Of a DNA stretch of 33,661 bases, positions 32,048 through 33,661 are shown in pieces. Under the pieces are notes generated by a model that did no database searches, had not been told where the DNA came from, and saw only the letters and a list, made by a program, of their open reading frames with translations. A program made the translations under genes and the position numbers. The DNA comes from CAXTTV01 sp964247295 (GTDB lineage: Bacteria > Chloroflexota > Ktedonobacteria > Ktedonobacterales > Ktedonobacteraceae): the NCBI GenBank assembly GCA_964247295.1, contig CAXTTV010000029.1:1-33661 (forward strand), given 5' to 3'. Position 1 is the stretch's first letter. Each line of letters starts with the position of its first letter.

Positions 32048-32599
32048 ATGATTATTGAGACTGAACGTCTCCTTTTACGTGAGTTCAAAAAAAACGATTG
32101 GCATCGCGTCTACGAATATCAGAATCATCCACTTTATCTTCGTTACACTCCCTGGAAGGAGCGAGGTGAAGACGATGCTCGCCGCTTCGTCCAGAGCTTT
32201 CTGGACTGGCAATCTGAGCGCCCTCGGCGCAAATACCAGTTCGCGATTATTCTCCGATCCGAGGACCGTCTGATCGGCAATTGTGGTATCCGCAGCCGCC
32301 CTCCACAGACCCATGAGGCCGATCTCGGCTATGAACTCGATCATAACTACTGGGGCCATGGCTACGCAACGGAGGCTGCTCAGGCACTTCTACGCCTTGG
32401 CTTTGGTACTCTTCAACTCCATCGCATCTGGGCCTGGTGCATTGCGGAGAATATGGGTTCCGCTCACGTCCTGGAAAAGATTGGCATGCGTCGCGAGGGC
32501 CATATGCGTGAGCAGGAATGGATGCAAGGCCGCTGGTGGGATACGTTTGTCTACGCTGTTCTTAATTATGAGTGGCAGAAAAAAAATAATTGGGAATAA
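32048..32599 (+). CDS. GNAT N-acetyltransferase, RimJ/RimL type
   Basis: 183 residues. Opens with MIIETERLLLREFKKNDWHRVYEYQNHP, the standard beginning of Acetyltransf_3 proteins. Acetyl-CoA site: LGYELDHNYWGHGYATEAAQALLRLGF (about 99-125), with GHGYAT as the Q/RxxGxG/A variant. Late motif: CIAENMGSAHVLEKIGMRREGHMRE (about 139-163). WWDTFVYAVLNYEW is the family C-terminus. Likely acetylates an N-terminal amine or a small molecule; no specific substrate is indicated. It is unrelated at the motif level to the other RimL-type gene at 16585, beyond the shared family. Its stop codon lies inside the stem of the following hairpin. Confidence 0.94.
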   Translation: MIIETERLLLREFKKNDWHRVYEYQNHPLYLRYTPWKERGEDDARRFVQSFLDWQSERPRRKYQFAIILRSEDRLIGNCGIRSRPPQTHEADLGYELDHNYWGHGYATEAAQALLRLGFGTLQLHRIWAWCIAENMGSAHVLEKIGMRREGHMREQEWMQGRWWDTFVYAVLNYEWQKKNNWE

Positions 32600-32618
32600 C
32601 TGAGATCAGTTATTCCCA
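32580..32618 (-). terminator. Intrinsic terminator of galE
   Basis: A 13-bp perfect stem TGGGAATAACTGA (32591-32603) with its complement (32606-32618). On the minus strand it is followed by ATTATTTTTT, so it ends the galE transcript (stop codon at 32645). On the plus strand no T-tract follows, but the hairpin also covers the end of the GNAT gene. Confidence 0.8.
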
Positions 32619-32644
32619 CAAAACCAGCCCGAAAGGCTCACGGC

Positions 32645-33628
32645 CTATGAATCAAAGCCGTTGATGTGCGTGCTATGCCACTTCCAGGCTGTCCCAATAA
32701 TGGTTTCCAGACCATACTCCGGCTCCCATTTTAACTCTCGCTTCGCTTTACTGTTGTCTGCCCAGATCGCAACAGGATCACCCAGACGCCGTGGCGCGTT
32801 CTCTACTTTGAAGTCTACTCCGCTGATCCTTTTCGCCGCCTCTACTACCTCTTTAACGGTTTTTCCAACTCCCGTCCCCAGGTTGTAGGCGGTGCTCTGG
32901 TCCGTCTCTCGAATATGCTCCAGTGCCTTGACGTGCGCTATAGCCAGATCAACTACATGAATATAGTCACGAATGGCGCTTCCATCGCGTGTGGGATAAT
33001 CGGTCCCAAAAATCTTGATGGCCGGGGCTTTTCCAGCCGCCGCTTTCATGACCAGGGGGATCAGGTTAAGCGTAACACTCCAGTCTTCTCCAATCCGATT
33101 GTCGAGCGAGGCTCCTGCTGCATTAAAGTAGCGCATCGAGGCCGAACGTAGTCCCTTGGTCTGGTCATACCACTTCAGTATGGTCTCTACCATTAATTTG
33201 GTCTCGCCATAGACGCTCTCGGGACCAAAGGGCGCGTTTTCGGTTACTGGTAGATCTTTGGGAGTTCCAAATACGGAGCAGCTTGAGGAGAAGATCATAT
33301 GCCGTACATTATGCCGAACCATGGCGTCGATTAATGTTAATGTGCCAGCTACGTTGTTGCGGAAATACTTTGTTGGCTGCTCCATCGACTCCCCCGGAGC
33401 TTTGGAGGCGGCAAAATGGATCACGGCGTCAAGCTTCTCTTCCTCAAAAATCCGATCTAGTAAAGCTTGATCCGCGATATCACCTTGTACAAATTTTGCA
33501 TTGAGCACGGCTTGCTTATGCCCCGCTATGAGACTATCCAGCACGACTACTTGATGTCCGCGCGTCGTTAACTCTCGAACAGTATGTGAACCTATATAAC
33601 CGGCTCCCCCAGGGACGAGAACTTTCAC
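32645..33628 (-). CDS. galE: UDP-glucose 4-epimerase, possibly also acting on UDP-GlcNAc/GalNAc
   Basis: 327 residues from GTG 33628, with AAGGAGGAG six to seven bases upstream. Extended SDR fold: NAD-binding GGAGYIG (7-13), active-site SSSCSVFG (114-121), catalytic Tyr140 and Lys144 in YGETK, and NAAGA in the RYFNAAGASLDN block. It interconverts UDP-Glc and UDP-Gal. The C-terminal RRLGDPVAIWADNSKAKREL aligns with the E. coli segment DLPAYWAD, in which Tyr299 restricts the enzyme to hexoses. Here the position is Ile288, as small or medium residues are in enzymes that also take UDP-GlcNAc (Cys307 in human GALE). It could therefore supply UDP-GalNAc for the pel locus 4.4 kb away. Next to the window edge; anything upstream is not seen. 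Confidence 0.95.
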   Translation of the reverse strand: MKVLVPGGAGYIGSHTVRELTTRGHQVVVLDSLIAGHKQAVLNAKFVQGDIADQALLDRIFEEEKLDAVIHFAASKAPGESMEQPTKYFRNNVAGTLTLIDAMVRHNVRHMIFSSSCSVFGTPKDLPVTENAPFGPESVYGETKLMVETILKWYDQTKGLRSASMRYFNAAGASLDNRIGEDWSVTLNLIPLVMKAAAGKAPAIKIFGTDYPTRDGSAIRDYIHVVDLAIAHVKALEHIRETDQSTAYNLGTGVGKTVKEVVEAAKRISGVDFKVENAPRRLGDPVAIWADNSKAKRELKWEPEYGLETIIGTAWKWHSTHINGFDS

Positions 33629-33661
33629 GTGACACTCCTCCTTATGAAAACTATCTTATTC

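Overview
The window looks like chromosomal DNA of a monoderm, mesophilic, roughly 50% GC bacterium. The best guess is a member of the Chloroflexota, class Ktedonobacteria. The assignment rests on gene content, not on a marker gene: a zinc-ribbon/low-complexity/TM/LamG-like surface protein, a paired DUF6114-DUF6230 module otherwise typical of actinomycetes, an F420-type (DDN family) flavoprotein, and a Pel polysaccharide locus without the outer-membrane parts PelB/PelC. No rRNA, tRNA, CRISPR array, insertion sequence or phage block was seen.

Layout. 1-840: 3' end of a membrane glycosyltransferase-like gene. 887-4047 (-): ABC exporter operon (ATPase plus two paralogous permeases). Divergent to it, 4315-5349 (+) encodes a fusion of a degenerate ABC ATPase with a LytTR DNA-binding domain, followed by a PLP-dependent dehydratase-like gene (5432-6412). 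6467-10633 (-): envelope/surface genes, namely the zinc-ribbon/LamG-like protein, a secreted Pro/Thr-tailed protein, DUF6230 and DUF6114. A TetR regulator (10944-11531) lies upstream of the last three, with a 29-bp perfect palindrome between. 11646-17142: housekeeping and redox genes (purU, a DDN-type flavoprotein, a Gfo/Idh/MocA oxidoreductase, an EamA transporter, two FMN split-barrel proteins, a GNAT enzyme). 17433-19928 (+): a family B DNA polymerase with intact exonuclease and polymerase motifs.

19985-28206 (-) is the most interesting part, a six-gene locus in the order pelD-pelE-pelF-pelG-pelA(deacetylase)-pelA(hydrolase). It should make, export and trim a Pel-like, partly deacetylated GalNAc polysaccharide. 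It differs from the Pseudomonas system: PelB/PelC are absent, PelA is split into a deacetylase ORF and a lipoprotein hydrolase ORF that overlap by one base, and PelD ends after its GAF domain, so the c-di-GMP-binding degenerate GGDEF domain is missing. A galE-type epimerase (32645-33628), 4.4 kb from pelD, has Ile at the position where E. coli GalE has the gatekeeper Tyr299, so it may also make UDP-GalNAc, the expected Pel precursor.

The right end (28677-33628) holds a GMC oxidoreductase, an MFS transporter with an unusual structured leader, a GNAT acetyltransferase and galE. Most convergent gene pairs are separated by clear hairpins, several with T-tracts.
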